Source: Cercis canadensis (taxonomy: Eukaryota; Streptophyta; Magnoliopsida; Fabales; Fabaceae). From it: a stretch of 64,000 bases of DNA. Under the pieces are notes generated by a model, which did no database searches, had not been told where the DNA came from, and was given only the letters and a program-made list of their open reading frames with translations. Numbering within the stretch: position 1 is the first letter of the stretch; the number at the start of each line of letters is the position of its first letter. Below, piece by piece: positions 23,572 through 34,886 of the stretch. The stretch is from positions 176,044 to 240,043 of the forward strand of contig QAOA01000876.1 of the NCBI GenBank assembly GCA_003255065.1. The letters are read 5' to 3'. The position numbers and the translations under genes are program-made.

Positions 23572-26500
23572 TTAGCCTTCACGATCCATTAACTTTTGAA
23601 GAATGGCCTGCCAAAACATATAAACTAGCAACATGACGCTCCCATCACCAACATTCAAAGTGACAGATATGACATGTAAGTATAGAGAATCCAATGTATT
23701 TATAATAATAATGATTGAAAGCAGTTCATATGTACAGAAAATCTGAAAATGAGCATAATAAAGAAAGCTTCCAAATGATTTTGATGAAATCCACACTATA
23801 CTTAATGTGCACATGCAGATAAGATACAGATAGTTTGTTAGTAACTTACGGGGCATGAACGATAAGTTCTTAGTCCCTGGTGTAGTTCAGCAGATGAGAT
23901 TAAAAGCTTAACGGGACGAAATTCAAGAGACAAACTATTGCCTCTATTGTCTGCAAAACATATTAATTCGCGGTGTATAAGGTGTTCAAATGCCTGCATG
24001 ATATAAAGCAAAAGTACCTCAAATTAAAAAAACTTGGAGACAGATTAAAGGAAACATCACCATAGGCTTCATTTGCTATATATTGCACATTGGACTTAAA
24101 TAAATCATCTTAAAGAGTATACGCACCCTTAAGCAGACATTTCGTGCATAATAATCAGTAGTCTGGAAGGAATCGTGTATGTTTTTATACTCTGCAAAAT
24201 ATGACAGACATCTTAGGTGAATAATGTAATAGTAAACAGTGCAATAGTAACACCAAAGAAGATTAGAGTTTGACCTTTCATTACAGAATTGAAGTTGCAT
24301 AAACTTTGCTCTTTCACTTCCAACCTCTTCATGCAAACCAGAATATAGAGTTCTAATATGGAGCAATCTGCTTGATCAAGTTGCATGTGTAACCAAAAAG
24401 CAATTAATATAATTATTTTGCTTAGCATCAACAAATGAAAGGTAACAGCTTCATCTCACATTAATATCAAACTAGATTTCATGGATAACCCATGGGAGTT
24501 GCCTGCTGCTATGTCTTACAAGTTACAACACTCATTAGGCATGTCTTCAGCTCGACCAAAAATATATGTGGGAACAAAAGTTTCCCGGAAAAATTAAAGA
24601 ATGTTGAAACAATGTAGAAGACAAACAAAATTAACTTGGCCATGACAAAATATTTGCTGAGAAGCATTTAGGTTAGTTCAAGAGGTATCCCTGGCCACCA
24701 AAAAAGTTCAAGAGGCATCCTCTGAGGCACTTACTAGACTGCCATCAACCACGTTCATTCATTCACTCTCTCTCTCTCCGGCTGATATTAACTGATTTGA
24801 TTCTTTGTTTGAGTCTTGAAATTTGGAAATGTTTTGACAAATTACGGTTGGTAGTTTTCTAGAGAACATATGACAATATCACAACATGGAAAGGATCCCT
24901 GACATAGGAGAATACAACCAAACAGAAAATGATGATATAAGGGGAAAGGATCTGTGATTGAGTTTATTTGAATGAACATATTAAACCAAATAACAACATT
25001 TTAAGAAAGAAACCATGACCCAAATGTATACTGTTTATAATTGCCATACTTTTTAAACATTCCAGCTTAGGTTGCCTTTGGATACTTGAAAATGCAGTTT
25101 CAAAGTTCTCACGCGAGAGAAACCCAGTCTGCAAATCCATACAAGAAACAGCAGAGAATCTAGAGGAATAATCAAACTCCAGTCAGTGTAACTTATATTC
25201 AGAAGAGGATATGAAATCATAGTTTACAGAATGGTTATGAAATACTTACAGAAACCTCAGCAAATGTTTGACAGAGGAATCCCAATTCAAATATTTATTG
25301 AAGATTTCCTTGAACTTTCTATCTTCTATAATATTCTGAAATATGTCAAGGATTTCTTTACCGGATACAGAAGAGTATATTTTTCATTATGGAAGAAAAA
25401 TGGCTAGCTTTGCCATACATAGACAACAATCTTTCTAGAAGTGAACCAGCTGTCATCAATGAAATTTATTACTCACGGAAACACAAGAATGGTGACTGCA
25501 AGAAACTGAACGGTTTATAACAAGATCCTGTTGAAAGATTCAGCATAAAAGGATACTTGAACTTTTCTATTGAATTCTACAGCATAATCATGTGGGAAGC
25601 TTGAATCTATTGGCAATAAGAGTATGTACTGCAGCATTCTGCATTACAAGAAGTCAAAGAACAAACCATTTATTGTATTGTTTTGCATACAAGTCACAAT
25701 GGCAAGCCCAAAGGAAATAACAAAATATACACCTCTGTGAATCTTCCACTGAAGGCGGAAGGAACAGCAGCTTTCTATGTGAAAAGCGAGATCTTACTCT
25801 TTTTTCCAACAGCTGATCTGCATCCTGCAAGGTAGATTAGCTCGATTTTAGAAGTTCTTTCACAATCTACAAGCAACTTATTACACTAAGTTTGGTCAGA
25901 ATATATACAAGCAAAACAAAATGGGAAATTCCCAATCCAATAATAATAATTTGTAAATCACAAAGAAAATAGTATCAAATTAAAGTAAGGCTCTTCTGAC
26001 AAGATATAACATTCACAACTACTTAAAGTTTACAAGGAAAGATAAAACATGTGCAAGGCACACACCAGCCGGCTACTAACACCAACTACGACAGCCTGTG
26101 ATGTTACTGACTGCATTGCATCTAGCAAGCTATAGAGTAATCGCTGTTTACCCTGTCAGAGAATTGAAACACAGATAATGATTTCGTATAAGCCCCAATA
26201 TAAACTGGAATTTAAAATGAAAATTTCTCAGCGATGATCAAGAGGAAAAAGAAGGTGAAGCCTTACTTGAGCAAACAGGTCAAATTCATCCAGAACAAAA
26301 ATAACGGTTTTATGTGCTAATCCACATTCCCTAGCACACAAGGGTTACAATTGTTTTCAGAACTTTAAACCATTTGACTGTATTTTTATCAAGAAAATTT
26401 CTACTCACTTTAGCACGGCTATCATGAACTGAGAATTGTCGTCAAAAGATGCCTGAAAAAGTTCATATCAAGATTAACAGATCATTATCCCATAGTCGTG

Positions 26501-27931
26501 AATGCATAGTACTGATCTCATATAGGTCAGCCATCTTACCGATTTTGAGAATTGCAAGTGATGTTCCATGCATAATTGCCTGGCTATTTCCTGATTGATC
26601 ACCAACCATAACAAGAGATGAGAGATTACATTGCAAACACAGGCAGCAGTGCAACTTTTATCAACTAGATTGAACAAATTACAGTAATTGGCCAATAAAA
26701 ACAAAACACAATAATAGGTAGCATGCATGCATATAAATCGTGGTATCTTTTTAAGCTTAAGAAGATGCATGACAGAGTAAAGAGTGTCCAAATATAATCT
26801 ATATCTATAGGATAAAAGCCAAATATTGTTCTCTTCAATCATTCATTATTGAAGCTACTATGCTCAATCCAAATATTCTTCTCACATATAGACATAAATT
26901 AATATCATAGCTGTTTCAATTAGCATAGAATCAAATCCAAAGCCACGTTTTAGGAACTCCAACCTTGAATGCACAGTTGTCATCACTATGTAAAAGCCCG
27001 CTCAACCTAATCTGCAACACAGAATCCAGGAAAAAGCTACTCAAAATGAGAACAAACAGACTTTATGACTGGACCACCCAACAAACAAGTAAAGACCATC
27101 AGAAACCCTAAATTGAGGACAAACTGGGGTGAAGTTCATCTTTCAAGTTTCACGGGATACTCAAAGACAATCTGATTCTGACTATATAAAAGAAATCAAC
27201 ATCCTTGTTTTAATTGTCATTGTGTGTCTTCCCAGACATATCACGAAATAAAGGACTATTGAAAACAAAGACACTATTCTGAGAGAAGATGACAGGTTCA
27301 TTTCAATTTGGTTAAACCGAAAATAACTCCATTGCTATTTGAAACAATTTAAAGCACAGCACTTGGTTCAATTTCTAAAGAGTGAAAACAAAATTAACCA
27401 TACCACTGAAATCATGTCCGGATATTCCACCAATAAATCTCCAATAACAAGCTCCAAAACCTAGCAACAGAAAAAGTAACAAAGAAATAGTTAATTTTAA
27501 CTCCAATATGGAGAAACCCCCATCAGAGCTTGCTCAGAGAGATCTACAAACCGCAACTTTCCCAGAACCACGGGGACCAAGAAGCAGAATAGAGTTGTTG
27601 CATGCCTCAGTAATTGAACTTGATACCATAAATTTCAGTTTGCTGCTAATCAGAGAAAACCAATCAATCTCTTAGAAACCCAAGTCTTGAATTACTAAAC
27701 CTGAGCACAAATTCCAGTTCTTGCTTATTTTATTCACTTATTATTCACAAATTCCAGTCTTGAATTAATAAACTTTTCTCGGAAACCAAACAAACAGAAA
27801 TGAAGAGGTAACAAACAGAACCTGTAGTTGCTGTCCGGAGAATCATGGAGCGGCTTGAAGATGAATTTGGGGTCAGAGATTCTGCTTCGAAGCAGATTCA
27901 GTGCTTTCATTTTGTGATTTTCTCGCCCCAT
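23572..27931 (-). CDS. ORC4: Origin recognition complex subunit 4
   Basis: Sixteen exons on minus: 27822-27931, 27552-27642, 27404-27460, 26964-27011, 26540-26590, 26409-26452, 26267-26330, 26066-26152, 25733-25824, 25557-25638, 25250-25335, 25050-25159, 24275-24367, 24127-24191, 23850-23993, 23572-23607. They sum to 1260 nt (419 aa; as I recall, the Arabidopsis protein is about 417 aa). ORC4 is one of the AAA+ subunits that mark replication origins and load MCM helicase in the nucleus. Walker A 'GPRGSGK' is at residues 59-65 and Walker B 'VIFVLDEFD' at about 143-151. Other family stretches are 'LLYSLLDAMQSVTSQAVVVG', 'KRVRSRFSHRKLLFLPPS' and 'ELYILVCMKRLEVKEQSL'. The start ATG encodes 'MGRENHKMKALNLLRSR', aligning with the family N-terminus. 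Acceptors of introns 1 and 12 are NAGNAG pairs; the downstream AG of each was used because it fits the family length. Small internal exons (44-92 nt) hide the gene from ORF scans. Confidence 0.95.
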
Positions 27932-28897
27932 TGGTTCCGATTCGCAGAACAAGAACAACCCGTGAGGCTGCGATTAAGAATTGGCGGGAAACTGGTCTGG
28001 AGCGTACCCTGTGGCGGGTTTTCATATAGAAGTGGCCCGGTTCATTTTTATTGGCCTTCACCCATGCACTCAACGGTACACTTACACTATGCTTGTTTAG
28101 GATAACCAAGGGGCAAGGTTGGGCTTTTCAAAGGTAAAACCACCTTAATTTTTAACATAACTTTTTTTTTTTTTATATTAAATAGATAAAACCAGATTTT
28201 TTAGTAGAGATATAGTGAATAAGGATTTAAACTTAAAATTTCAACTTTTTTAAGATGATCGCTAAATTAGTTATGATGTATGTGCTTATGTTTCTTTTTT
28301 TACATATTAATTACACTTAAGTTTGTGATTATTATTCACAATAATGTGGTCATTACTAATTGTTTTTAATGACTAATTTATGTACATAATAACCTGAGTT
28401 TTTAAGTGTGGTTTTTTTTTGTCATAGATAAATATAGCTAGATTTTTAAATAGAGATATAGAAGAATGGAAATTCAAATTTATGACCTTAACCTTTTGTG
28501 AGAGATTCTTGTTGTGCTTGTGAGTTTGTAAGTGTGGTTACTTTATATAACTTAATGGTTGATGTATTATACTGAATCTGTAGTTGTGCAATGCTAGCCA
28601 ATAGGCAGATCTTTCTTAAGGCTGAAATCCAGTTGCTGTCATTTTACCGTAGAATGCTAATCAAAATTTAACTTGCCAACAAAATGAAAGCCATACGATA
28701 TCCTACCAAAAAAAGTCCATATGGTAAAAGTTCTACAAAATTATAGAGAACATCAAACGGTCAATACATTGGTGTAGATAGCATAAGCAGAGGTAATATT
28801 TTTCATTCTCAAAATCCTTCCCTCCATTGCAAAATTAGATTTTAGCAACTGAACCATCAACCAGCTAACGGATTCAAACAATGTACTTGAATTTTGC
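27932..28897. other. Intergenic between ORC4 promoter and MATE A 3' end
   Basis: The first about 170 bp hold the ORC4 leader and promoter (GC-richer, 'ggcgggaaactgg' near 27985, similar to an E2F-type site TTSSCGC read as 'ggcgggaaa'). After that the DNA is AT-rich, with a diffuse repeated text ('tagagatatag' at about 28206 and 28452). No gene seen. Confidence 0.45.
27983..27991 (-). promoter_or_regulatory. E2F-like site upstream of ORC4
   Basis: 'ggcgggaaa' on plus (reverse complement 'tttcccgcc') lies about 55 nt upstream of the ORC4 start codon. It matches the E2F consensus TTTCCCGC. Replication licensing genes including plant ORC genes are known E2F targets, so the position is meaningful. 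Binding is inferred. Confidence 0.6.
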
Positions 28898-31340
28898 TCA
28901 ACTTAATCCATTTTCCTCTGAATGTCTTCGCTGAAATATCCTCTCCCTTGCCTTAATTGCCTGCAAATTGAGACATTCCATAATGAGAACATCTCTGGAT
29001 AAACAAAGTTTGTGTATATCCCATTATTCTCTATATAATATGATATACTTGGTCTATGCAAAGAGCAAAGCCTTGAAGAGTTGGAAGTGCAGGGCAAACC
29101 TGTTTTTCCCAATCTGTACAACTTGTTATGAAAGAGAGCAGAACTGTCTGGCAAAATGCTCCAACCAATATTCCAAACCAAAGGCCCTTTGCTCTTAAAT
29201 TTATCCAGAAACCCAATATAGCAGCAACGGGAATTCCAAAAATATAGTAAGCACCAAGGTTCACATATGCTCCCAAGTCTTGCCACCCACTTCCTCTAGC
29301 AATACCTATTTTAATTCAGTGTGTTAGATAACTTAGATTTCAAGGCACTGCGCGGCAAAACTCATGGAATAACAAGTCATTATGCCTTGGATAATAGTGC
29401 AAAGAGAGTTAACCTGAAAGGGAACCATGTAAGCTGTCCAGTATAACAGATAGACTTGCCAGAGGAGCCATATCTGTGACATAATCCACCACATCCTTCT
29501 CATTGCTAAAAACATAACCTAAAATATACCGGCAGGCAAAAATGGTTGAGCTCACCACAATAGCCACTGAAGCTGCCAGAGACATAGCAGCAAACACAGA
29601 AACTCGTGCTGCGTGTGGACTTCCAGCCCCTAATGCATTTGAAACTCTAGTGCTGATCATTGCCCCATCACCAAGAAACATTAATGAGAGTGGGATTACC
29701 TTTTCATTAGAAAGTTTACTATTATACATGCACATGTATGGGGTGTATGTCTATATTTTGATGAAAAAAATGTTATCTGAAGCTAACCTTGCAGCTGAGC
29801 CAAGTGCTTCTGGTATAGTATAGATTGTTGTGGTGACTGATATACTGACATAAAATTTAACAATTATAGAGAGGATTAGAATCAGTTATTAAACTGATGA
29901 GTAACAACTTCAATACAAATTTTAGGAAAAGCAAAGTGTTTCATGTCTGAAACATTAAGAAAAATCATATCATACCATACGGATAAGACTGAAGTTTCAA
30001 GCTTTGGATTTGGTAGAAAACCAGACAACAAGATTATCAGCTCATATGACCACCATTCAAGGCTGCAATGAACATGTAAGAAACAACCAAATATCAAAGA
30101 AACAACACAAGAGCTTAACTATTTGGTGGGGGGGATTCACCAAATCATTGCAGCTGAAGGAATAGCCAAGCGAAAGAACTCTCCAATCCCTTGGAATAGC
30201 TCCATGGAAATTGGAATGCGGGTCTTTGAGCAGGCACTGGAGAATTTCATATACAGTCCCAGTAGAATTACATTCAACCAATATGAAGTACCAATGGAAA
30301 AAGCTGCTCCTAGGTTACCTATACCAGACTTAAAAACTAGTATCCAAGAAAAAGTTACGTGGAAGCACAGAGTTATACAAGAACTTATAACAAGGGGTCT
30401 TATCAAACTTTGCATCAAAAAGTATCGGACCAGCGCCTGAAGTGTTGCGTAACCAAAGAGAGCAGGAATGAGACACACAGCAAACTTACCAGCTTCATGT
30501 GAAACTAAAGGGTCTTGACCAAGAAAAATGAGCAGCTTCCCCAAAAAGATCCATAGAAGAGACAGAGGAAGACAAGCTAAAATAAGAGAGAAAACAGCAG
30601 TGTAAATTTGTACACCAAATTTTCGATATTGCTGTGCTCCATAGGCCTGTCCACATAGAGTTTCCAGTGCACATGACAACCCAAACTGCTCAGCATAAAA
30701 AAAGAATTATATACATATATGCAATAAGTTCTCAAACAAAACTCAAAATAGGAACCAAGTAGCCTAGTAACTATCCCTTCTATCGTTTTCTTTGCTGAAA
30801 AATTGTAAGTACCAAACAAGCTATGGTAACTCAGTTCTGCCTCCATTATATATATAACATGTTCAAAAGTATATTAATCCAATTAAGCCCAATCTGAAGG
30901 AAAGGTGCTTCCTTTATTCATCTTCATCTTCTCTCTATTGATTTTCTTAATACCCATTAAGTCAAATCCTAAAGGGAGCTGAATTTGCTCAATTCTAGCT
31001 GTCCTGAACTAAGAATCACTAGCCATTGGTTAAGGTACTTAAGAGAGAATCAGATGAAGGAAAAGAGACTTACAAGCACACTGAAGCCAGAGACAGCACA
31101 GAGAGAGATGGAAATGGCGGTGCTAGAGAGAGCAAGCTTACCCAAGTGACCCACCATCATCATTGAAATAATTTGCAGAAAAAACTGCGACATATTCACA
31201 GCCACCATAGGTCCTGCTATAAAACCAACCTCTTTCACTTCTTGAGCAAAAACACCCCATGTTAAGCCTAAACTTGTCTCTTCCTCTGTCTCTCTATCTT
31301 TCTCTAAGAGACCCTTTTCCATATTCTCTCTATTGCTCAC
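28898..31340 (-). CDS. MATE efflux transporter A (DETOXIFICATION 16-like)
   Basis: Exons on minus: 31074-31340, 30141-30685, 29976-30062, 29788-29844, 29414-29652, 29100-29305, 28898-28960; 1464 nt, 487 aa. Plant MATE proteins are 12-helix antiporters that export organic cations, alkaloids or phenolics across the plasma or vacuolar membrane in exchange for protons; the substrate here is unknown. Family stretches are '[20 protein letters not shown]', '[15 protein letters not shown]', '[19 protein letters not shown]' and '[17 protein letters not shown]'. The usual Glu of '[10 protein letters not shown]' is Ala (residue 325), which is odd because B, C and D keep Glu. Exon lengths 545/87/57/239/206 equal those of B and C. 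A G-box and a uORF lie upstream. The start is the first ATG of the N-terminal frame. Confidence 0.93.
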
Positions 31341-31355
31341 TGATACACTCTTGAA

Positions 31356-31409
31356 TCAAACTGATACAAAAGGGGACCGAGAACTAATTATAAGAGAGAC
31401 CCTTTTCAT
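31356..31409 (-). promoter_or_regulatory. Upstream ORF (17 codons) before MATE A
   Basis: ATG at 31409 and TGA at 31356-31358 give a 17-residue frame ending 15 nt before the main start. Its first part duplicates the beginning of the MATE A coding region: 'gagagacccttttc' near 31393 against 'aagagacccttttcc' near 31306 on plus. If transcribed, it would be expected to lower translation of MATE A. Whether it lies inside the mRNA is not known. Confidence 0.45.
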
Positions 31410-31465
31410 ATGTTCTCTCTATCTGTCGCTGGTGCGGTGGCACCATCTTGAAATCGATAGAAAGG

Positions 31466-31471
31466 CACGTG
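31466..31471. promoter_or_regulatory. G-box (CACGTG) upstream of MATE A
   Basis: A perfect CACGTG palindrome within 'ggcacgtggg', about 126 nt upstream of the MATE A start codon. G-boxes bind bZIP and bHLH factors and are common in stress- and light-responsive plant promoters. Its use is inferred from position only. Confidence 0.5.
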
Positions 31472-31481
31472 GGCTTTGAAA

Positions 31482-32969
31482 TTTTGTCTGGAGTGATTTA
31501 TCTTAATGGAATGCTTATGTATTTCCAGGGCTTTTCACAGCTTTGAGTGAAAAGATCCAAAATATTAGATTTTGTCGACGAAATAAAGCAATGAACTGTT
31601 ATTCGAAGTTGATATATCTTGTTTTATATTTTATATTGTATTTTGGTTAAATGATACGTAAAAAAGCACAAGAATCTTGTAAATTAAAAGTTTTTTTTTT
31701 TTTTAAATTTTTACGAGTACTAACTCAACACTTAAAAAAATTTCGTAAAATATAAAAAGAATTCTCAACTTCAAAATTAATATATCATGTTTTACATTAT
31801 ACATTGTATCTTAGTTAATGAATACGTAAAAATGATTTTTATTTTTTGTTGCCACGTAAATTTTTTTGCTGCTATTGATCAGCAGTTTTTTGCTAAATGT
31901 TAAAGCTTCTTCCTCTTAGGTTATGTGAATAGCCAAATGGAAATTTTTTGGCTTAATTGTCATTTTGATCATCTTATTTTAATAATTTGAACTTTTTTGT
32001 CTATCTATTTTAAAAATAAACAATTTAACCCATCTATATTCATAAAATATGCAATTTTAGTCATTCCATCATTTCTCAGGTCTAGTTTAAGGTGTAAAAT
32101 TTTCTAATTCATAATTTTACTGTTCAAATTGAAAAGTTACGTCTTACGAATCTACCTACAAAATTTTACATCGATCTAACAATGAGACTTAGAGCAAAAT
32201 ATCAAAACTAGAAGTTTTTATTTAACTACAGATCTAGATTCATTTACTGTTAAATCGAGCTGAAATTTTGTGAGAATATTCACAAGACGTAACTCTTTAA
32301 TCTGAATGGTGAGATTATGAATCAAAGAACTTTACACCTTAAAATAGACCTAAGAAATTTTGGCTTAAAGACAAAAGGACCAAAATTATACATTTTATGA
32401 ATATAGAGGGACTAAATTATTTATTTTTAAAATAGAGAAACCAAAAAGTTCAAGTTATTAAAATATGATGACCAAAATTACAATTAACCCAAATTTTTTT
32501 TGCAGCTATGGAAGTTTTTGTTGTTGCCATGGATCAACAATTTGTAGGTACATGCCATGCTATTTTACTTATTTTCTTCTATTTCAATCAAGGGTATTTT
32601 TGAAAAGGTTAATTATATTCCTATAATCATTGCACTTGAACTAAACATGAGAATAAAATTTTGATGGGAATGCAACATATTATTTCCCAAAAAATTGAGT
32701 GTTAACTAAATATATTTTGTCAACTTTTTGAAAGTCTCAATCCTAGACGTCCCATTCTTAGGAATGTATTATGGAACTGGAATGTTTCATTTCCTGAACC
32801 GAACACGGCATTTTTGAAAAGTTTGATTGTTAACTTTGATCCCAAATGAGAAGAATGAGAGTCTTTTGTCGAAAAGCCATGATAGAAGTTTGGCCATTTC
32901 TTATTTAGTTACTCGAAATGCAAATGGTCATCAAATCATGTTCAACACAGTAACTACATAGTGCCAAAA
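31482..32969. repeat. Duplicated block S, copy 1 (upstream of MATE A)
   Basis: This 1.5 kb block matches 38368-40009 in the same orientation, from 'ggagtgatttatctta' through 'tttccagggcttttcacag' to 'aactacatagtgccaaaa'. It has scattered substitutions. Copy 2 has an extra segment of about 85 bp near 39900-39985 and a further 48 bp that is an assembly duplication at an n. It forms the distal promoter region of MATE A. It contains the Mutator-like MITE described separately. No coding frame. Confidence 0.9.
31950..32490. mobile_element. Mutator-like MITE inside block S, copy 1
   Basis: Terminal inverted repeats 'ggcttaattgtcattttgat' and its near reverse complement ('accaaaattacaattaaccc') bound 541 bp. 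The flanks carry the 9-bp duplication 'aaatttttt' at 31941-31949 and 32491-32499. Nine-bp target duplications are typical of Mutator elements. The inverted arms extend far inward ('ttattttaataatttgaac' against 'gttcaagttattaaaat'). No transposase. The same element sits at the same relative place at 38857-39445, so it inserted before the block was duplicated. Confidence 0.8.
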
Positions 32970-33276
32970 TGAGATAGTGATTAGGCTAGGTTTGAGTTTT
33001 GACTATACTTCATTAAATGTTAGCTTTTAGACTAAGGACAAAATTTAGGTAAAGTTCTATAGGTGTTGGTGGTGTTGTTTCTCAATTAAAATAAAACATG
33101 TGTATTATTTTGTATACATTAGCAACCACCTCAATATCACCTATGTAACGCCGTTAACTCTTTATTCTTCACGCATCACTTAACTAGTACTTATGGAACT
33201 TTACATAAGTTTTATCCTTAGACTAATATGAAGCTTACCATATTTAGATTAGCATTTGAGGAAAAGCTTGGGCGCT

Positions 33277-33585
33277 ATGGCTCTGAAAGTCAGACTCTCT
33301 CTTTCTTCAGTTTCGTCTTCTCCTTTCGCATCTAATAACAAAACTTTGGTTTTGGTGTGTCGAAATCAACATGCGCTGTTTACCACAAAAAAAAAAAAAC
33401 ATGGGCTCATTCTTAATTTTGAAAACATTGTTGGTCACTTTGAAATTAATCATAAACCAGTACCTCACGATTTTCAAATAATGGGTTTGGTTTCAGTTTT
33501 ACACTTGTTTAAGGTTGATAGGCTATTGACTCAAGGTATCGATACACATGATTTTACTAAAGGTATGGTAGAGGGATCCATTTAA
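33277..33585 (+). other. Possible truncated gene fragment with targeting-peptide-like start
   Basis: ATG at 33277 begins 'MALKVRLSLSSVSSSPFAS', Ser/Val-rich with basic residues like an organellar targeting peptide. The frame continues for 103 codons, then passes through an A-run into text without a recognisable domain, ending at 33585. No intron-joined continuation was found. It may be a captured first exon or chance. Low certainty. Confidence 0.25.
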
Positions 33586-33649
33586 TAATGGTATGCAAGT
33601 ATATATAAATTATAAAAATAAATTCACATTTGAAAAAAAAATAATTTGT

Positions 33650-34760
33650 GAGACGACTTGTATTTAAATTTTTAATTGCATAATTTGTATACATTTATGC
33701 ACTTGGTAGTTCATCACTAAGATTTTGTATTCAAATTTTATTAAAATTAGATAGAGTGGATCAATGACTTTTGGGTATAGTAGTAATGTTAAGAGTTATA
33801 TTCATGTCATCTACCAACAAGCGTGTATATCAGCTAGTAAGAGACTATTCTAACTTAACTAAGGGTCTCGGGTTCGAGTCCTTGAATATGCAGCTGCGTC
33901 TGTTGGGAGAGCTTTGCCGCCCTTGTGGTCCTGCACGGCTCAAAACTAGATTAGTCGGGTGAAGCTTAGACACTGGTGGAAAACCAAAAAAAATATTCAT
34001 GTCATGTACTTTCTATTTCTCTTTAAATCAGATGCAGTGGGATTTGGAAAAAAAAGAAAAGAAAAAAAGCCAATACGCGTTTTCTTGGAAGAGTATTGTA
34101 TACTTACCCCATATCTTCGTGTATTACTTGCAAGGTTTGACAATGTCTAGTACAATAGTTTACTGGAGTGATGCATTATTGATATACAAAAGCATGCAAT
34201 ACAAGGATCACATACTTTGAATGGTGGATTGTAGACTCAGGGACTCAGTCAAAGTCTAAGAATTTTATATTCTAGAAGCCATAATAGTGTTCTTTTCCAA
34301 TCTGAGTAATATTATGTTAAATTCACCATACTTTTTCACACCAAACTACATTATTATAACTTTTATATATCCACTTTCTAAATTTGACTAAACTTAAAAG
34401 CTTTTTTAAATAACATTTAACCCCAATTAGTGTACTAATTTAAGTGACACGATTTGTATTTAAATCATTTTAATTGCATAATTTGTTTACATTTAGGCAC
34501 TTGGTAATTTATCACGAGGAATTTGTGTTTAAATTTCATAAAGATTAGATGGAGTGGGATTTTGATAAAACAAAGAAAGAAAGAAAGAAAGAAAGGTATT
34601 TCATGTTATGTAGCCCATAATAAAAAAAAAATGGGAAAAAAAAATACCATACCATTTTCTTGGAAGAGTATTGTACACTTAGCCCATATCTCCGTGTATT
34701 ACTTGCAAGGATTAGTCTACAATCTACCATTCAAAGTCACAAACAGATGTGGTCCATAGT
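33650..34760. repeat. Degenerate tandem duplication upstream of the receptor kinase
   Basis: Text at about 33650-33770 ('ttaattgcataatttg', 'gcacttggtagttcatcac') recurs at 34465-34560 ('ttaattgcataatttg', 'gcacttggtaatttatcac'). 'tttcttggaagagtattgta' with 'cgtgtattacttgcaagg' occurs at about 34080-34135 and again at 34655-34710. The first copy alone contains the SINE at 33811-33992. The second copy ends about 130 bp before the kinase start, so it probably forms its promoter. Confidence 0.75.
33811..33992 (+). mobile_element. tRNA-derived SINE (plus strand)
   Basis: A 182-bp body is flanked by identical 13-bp duplications, 'atattcatgtcat', at 33798-33810 and 33993-34005. A tRNA-type A box ('tcagctagtaagagact') lies near 33830 and the B box 'ggttcgagtcc' at 33871-33881. 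The 3' part, containing 'gattagtcgggtgaagc' and 'ggtggaaaacc', ends in an A-run; from memory this tail type is common in plant tRNA-related SINEs. It lies inside copy 1 of a local tandem duplication. Confidence 0.88.
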
Positions 34761-34886
34761 GAGTACAGGCTACGGCAAATTCAATCACAAGAACACTTAA
34801 GCTTGAGTTGTAAATTGTAACAGTAGTATCCTATCTTATTGTAACCCATAGGCTTTATTAAACATTATCTTCTAAGTTGTAACTAT

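Noticed and set aside
27932-27958. Upstream extension of ORC4 from a non-ATG codon
   Set aside because: The extension starts with TTG, has no homology, and the ATG at 27931 matches the known N-terminus.
33831-33885. Functional tRNA gene suggested by the B-box-like 'ggttcgagtcc'
   Set aside because: No cloverleaf could be formed, and the flanking target duplications and A-tail identify the sequence as a SINE.
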